Assembly: GCF_014641615.1 (NCBI RefSeq)
Contig: NZ_BMIB01000002.1
Coordinates: forward strand, 434,001-498,000
Direction of reading: 5' to 3'
DNA from: Filimonas zeae
Lineage (GTDB): Bacteria; Bacteroidota; Bacteroidia; Chitinophagales; Chitinophagaceae
DNA length: 64,000 nucleotides
In this document: positions 62,205 to 64,000 of the stretch, piece after piece
How positions within the stretch are numbered: position 1 is the stretch's first letter
Layout: each line of letters begins with the position of its first letter
Translations under genes and position numbers: made by a program
The notes under the pieces: generated by a model
What the model was told of the DNA's origin: nothing
Seen by the model: only the letters and a program-made list of their open reading frames with translations
The model's database searches: none

Positions 62205-63503
62205 ATGGATGTACAGAGCATTAAGAACAGATTTGGCATTATAGGCAACTCACCGGCTTTAAACCATGCACTCAACGTGGCTACCCAGGTAGCAGTAACC
62301 GACCTGAGTGTACTGATTGTGGGCGAAAGCGGTGTAGGTAAAGAGGCGTTTTCACAAATCATACATGCATTATCCGCACGTAAGCATAATTCATTTATAG
62401 CCGTTAACTGCGGCGCTATACCCGAAGGCACCATCGATTCGGAATTATTCGGCCACGAAAAAGGCGCTTTTACCGGAGCGGTAGACAGCCGTAAAGGCTA
62501 TTTTGAAACCGTAAATGGTGGTACCATTTTTCTGGATGAGATTGGCGAAATGCCCATTGGCACCCAGGCACGCCTGCTGCGCGTACTGGAAACCGGCGAA
62601 TTTATCCGCGTAGGTTCTTCCAAAGTACAGAAAACCGATGTACGGGTAATTGCCGCCACCAACCGCGAACTGCTGGAATTTACCCAGAACGGAAAGTTTC
62701 GCGAAGACTTATATTATCGTTTAAGCACCGTACCTATACGGGTACCGGCCCTGAAAGACCGCAGGGAAGATATTCCTCTGCTATTCAGAAAGTTTGTGGT
62801 GGACTTTGCAGAACGCTATAAAACCAACCCCGTTCAGCTGGATGAAGAAGCCCGCAATCTGCTGGTGAACTACCCCTGGCCGGGCAACGTAAGGGAACTG
62901 AAGAATATAGCGGAGCAGGTTTCGGTATTAAGCAAAACACCTGTGCTGAACGCGGTAGAAATGCGCCAGTTTCTGCCCGAAAAAAACCAGAACCGATTAC
63001 CGGTACTGGCTGCCGCACAGGGAAGTACAGGTGGAGAGTTTGCCAACGAACGGGAAATACTGTACAAGCTGTTCTTTGATATGAAAAAGGACGTTACCGA
63101 ACTGAAAAAGATGTTTCTGGAAATTTTACAGAACCCCAGTATGGCAGGTAATGTAGCCAGTTACACCAAAGAATCGCTGATGAACGACTACGCAGCCGGC
63201 CATACAACCGATTTGCCTGCTGCCGTATTTCAGTCGCCGGCTATTTCCAGCCCGGTAGCACAGTCTGCCATGATACCAGCCTCTTCCCACCCGGTAATAC
63301 TGCCGCACGACCATCACGACGATGAAATTCATCATCATGAAGAAGTAGAAGAATCGCTGAATATACTGGACAAGGAAAAAGAACTGATAGTGAAGGCATT
63401 GAAGAAACACAAAGGCAAACGTAAAGATGCGGCTACCGACCTGGGCATCAGTGAGCGCACTTTGTACCGGAAACTGAAAGAATATAATATTGAAGACCTG
63501 TAA
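62205..63503 (+). CDS. Sigma-54 activator without receiver domain
   Basis: A 432-residue protein that starts directly with the AAA+ domain. Walker A is GESGVGKEAF (residues 40-49), the sigma-54 contact loop is GAFTGA (87-92), Walker B is GGTIFLDEIGEM, and the arginine finger region is REDLYYRLSTVPIRVPALKDRREDI. A linker rich in His and Glu (HDHHDDEIHHHEEVEE, near residue 365) leads to the Fis-type helix-turn-helix (KALKKHKGKRKDAATDLGISERTLYRKLKEYNI). There is no N-terminal response or sensory domain, so activity may depend on expression or partner proteins. Located between miaB and lptE. Confidence 0.95.
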   Translation: MDVQSIKNRFGIIGNSPALNHALNVATQVAVTDLSVLIVGESGVGKEAFSQIIHALSARKHNSFIAVNCGAIPEGTIDSELFGHEKGAFTGAVDSRKGYFETVNGGTIFLDEIGEMPIGTQARLLRVLETGEFIRVGSSKVQKTDVRVIAATNRELLEFTQNGKFREDLYYRLSTVPIRVPALKDRREDIPLLFRKFVVDFAERYKTNPVQLDEEARNLLVNYPWPGNVRELKNIAEQVSVLSKTPVLNAVEMRQFLPEKNQNRLPVLAAAQGSTGGEFANEREILYKLFFDMKKDVTELKKMFLEILQNPSMAGNVASYTKESLMNDYAAGHTTDLPAAVFQSPAISSPVAQSAMIPASSHPVILPHDHHDDEIHHHEEVEESLNILDKEKELIVKALKKHKGKRKDAATDLGISERTLYRKLKEYNIEDL

Positions 63504-63560
63504 TGTCGTTTTGTAGTTGTTAGTTTGCAGCTGAGAGTAGTAACCGATTAATAAAAGCAG

Positions 63561-64000
63561 ATGAATCAATCCCCCAACAAAAAAACCTTCATTGGCAAAA
63601 TGCGCCTGGCATTGCTGCCGGTAGCCTTTACGCTTCTATTATTAACCACCCTGCTCCCCTCCTGTGGTGTGTATACCTTCCGGGATGTGTCTATCGACTA
63701 TAACAAAATCAAGACTATTAAAATAAGTCTGCTCGAAAACAAGGCCCGTTATGTGAATGCCCAGCTGGCCCCCCTGGTAACAGACGCTTTTACCCAGAAA
63801 GTGGGTAATTATACCAAACTTACCCGTACCCAGAACGATGATGCGCACTACCAGGTAAGCGGACAAATAACCAATTATAATGTAATCACCTCCGGTATAT
63901 CCGGCCAGCAGGCCGCCACCAACCGTTTAACAGTTGGCGCGCATATTGTATTTAAAAATACTGTTGACAACAAAACTCAGGAGTTTGACATCAGCCGCGA
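63561..64000 (+). CDS. lptE: LptE-like lipoprotein of the LPS transport complex, C-terminus beyond the window
   Basis: The N-terminal 146 residues of a lipoprotein, ATG 63561. The leader MNQSPNKKTFIGKMRLALLPVAFTLLLLTTLLPSC is followed by GVYTFRDVSIDYNKIKTIKISLLENKARYVNAQLAPLVTDAFTQKVGNYTKLTRTQNDDAHYQVSGQITNYNV, the LptE/RlpB pattern. LptE sits inside the LptD barrel and helps deliver LPS to the outer leaflet. The order miaB, sigma-54 activator, lptE is seen in several Bacteroidota as recalled; not checked. The gene is cut by the right edge. Confidence 0.88.
   Translation, partial: MNQSPNKKTFIGKMRLALLPVAFTLLLLTTLLPSCGVYTFRDVSIDYNKIKTIKISLLENKARYVNAQLAPLVTDAFTQKVGNYTKLTRTQNDDAHYQVSGQITNYNVITSGISGQQAATNRLTVGAHIVFKNTVDNKTQEFDISR

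Noticed and set aside
63505..63540. Degenerate look-alike of the 54674 inverted repeat (TTTTGTAGTTGTTAGTTTGC)
   Set aside because: Only partial similarity and no partner arm or four-helix gene nearby; could be chance.

Overview
The window is chromosomal DNA from a Bacteroidota bacterium, most likely of the family Chitinophagaceae. The grounds are a SusC/SusD pair with a FecR-type regulator, a GH92 and GH28 glycosidase pair, many lipoproteins with short lipoboxes, a SufBCDS-SufE operon, TANNTTTG-type -7 promoter elements, and few strong Shine-Dalgarno sites. No rRNA, tRNA, CRISPR array or transposase gene was found.

Layout. 1-11103 (minus): a FecR anti-sigma protein, then a tightly packed operon of SusC (with STN domain), SusD, three thioredoxin-fold proteins (one without its active-site cysteines) and an M16 peptidase cut by the window edge. 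This looks like an envelope import and processing unit. 11104-12790: a gene-poor stretch with degenerate ORFs and a possible small RNA ending in a strong terminator. 12792-15819 (minus): a chromate locus, with ChrA, a small exported protein, a ChrB-AraC fusion regulator and a decayed VOC gene. 16337-23035: two unrecognised proteins, GH92, GH28 and a LuxE-like acyl-protein synthetase. 23049-27860: a small lipoprotein, an M42 peptidase, a receiver protein lacking its phospho-acceptor, two small unknown proteins and a PAS sensor that stops after its dimerisation helices. 28017-34197 (plus): TetR, TolC, membrane-fusion protein and RND pump.

34292-41841: a surface protein with a tail-fibre-like C-terminus, then the Suf iron-sulfur operon on the minus strand (sufB-C-D-S-E plus a DUF59 protein) and a tiny lipoprotein. 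41915-47471: topoisomerase IB, an RlpA-like lipoprotein, a pair of beta-propeller lipoproteins and Pcm. 47558-49324: an ArsR regulator with two SRPBCC proteins, preceded by a clear twin operator. 49386-50210: a non-coding stretch carrying six related dyad repeats before an unrecognised gene. 50911-55898: phosphosugar mutase, phosphoribosyltransferase and an HdrC/HdrB-like iron-sulfur pair split by a four-helix-bundle gene inside 20-bp inverted repeats. 55976-64000: a conserved Bacteroidota protein, a ParE/RelE-type toxin-antitoxin pair, a TonB-dependent receptor, a DUF3078 protein, MiaB, a sigma-54 activator and the start of LptE.

The most unusual items are the inverted-repeat-bounded four-helix-bundle insertion (54674-55112), the six-dyad array (49759-50180), the ChrB-AraC fusion, the Cys-less thioredoxin in the SusCD operon and the candidate small RNA at 12575-12745. 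All functional statements rest on reading motifs by eye; no database search was run.
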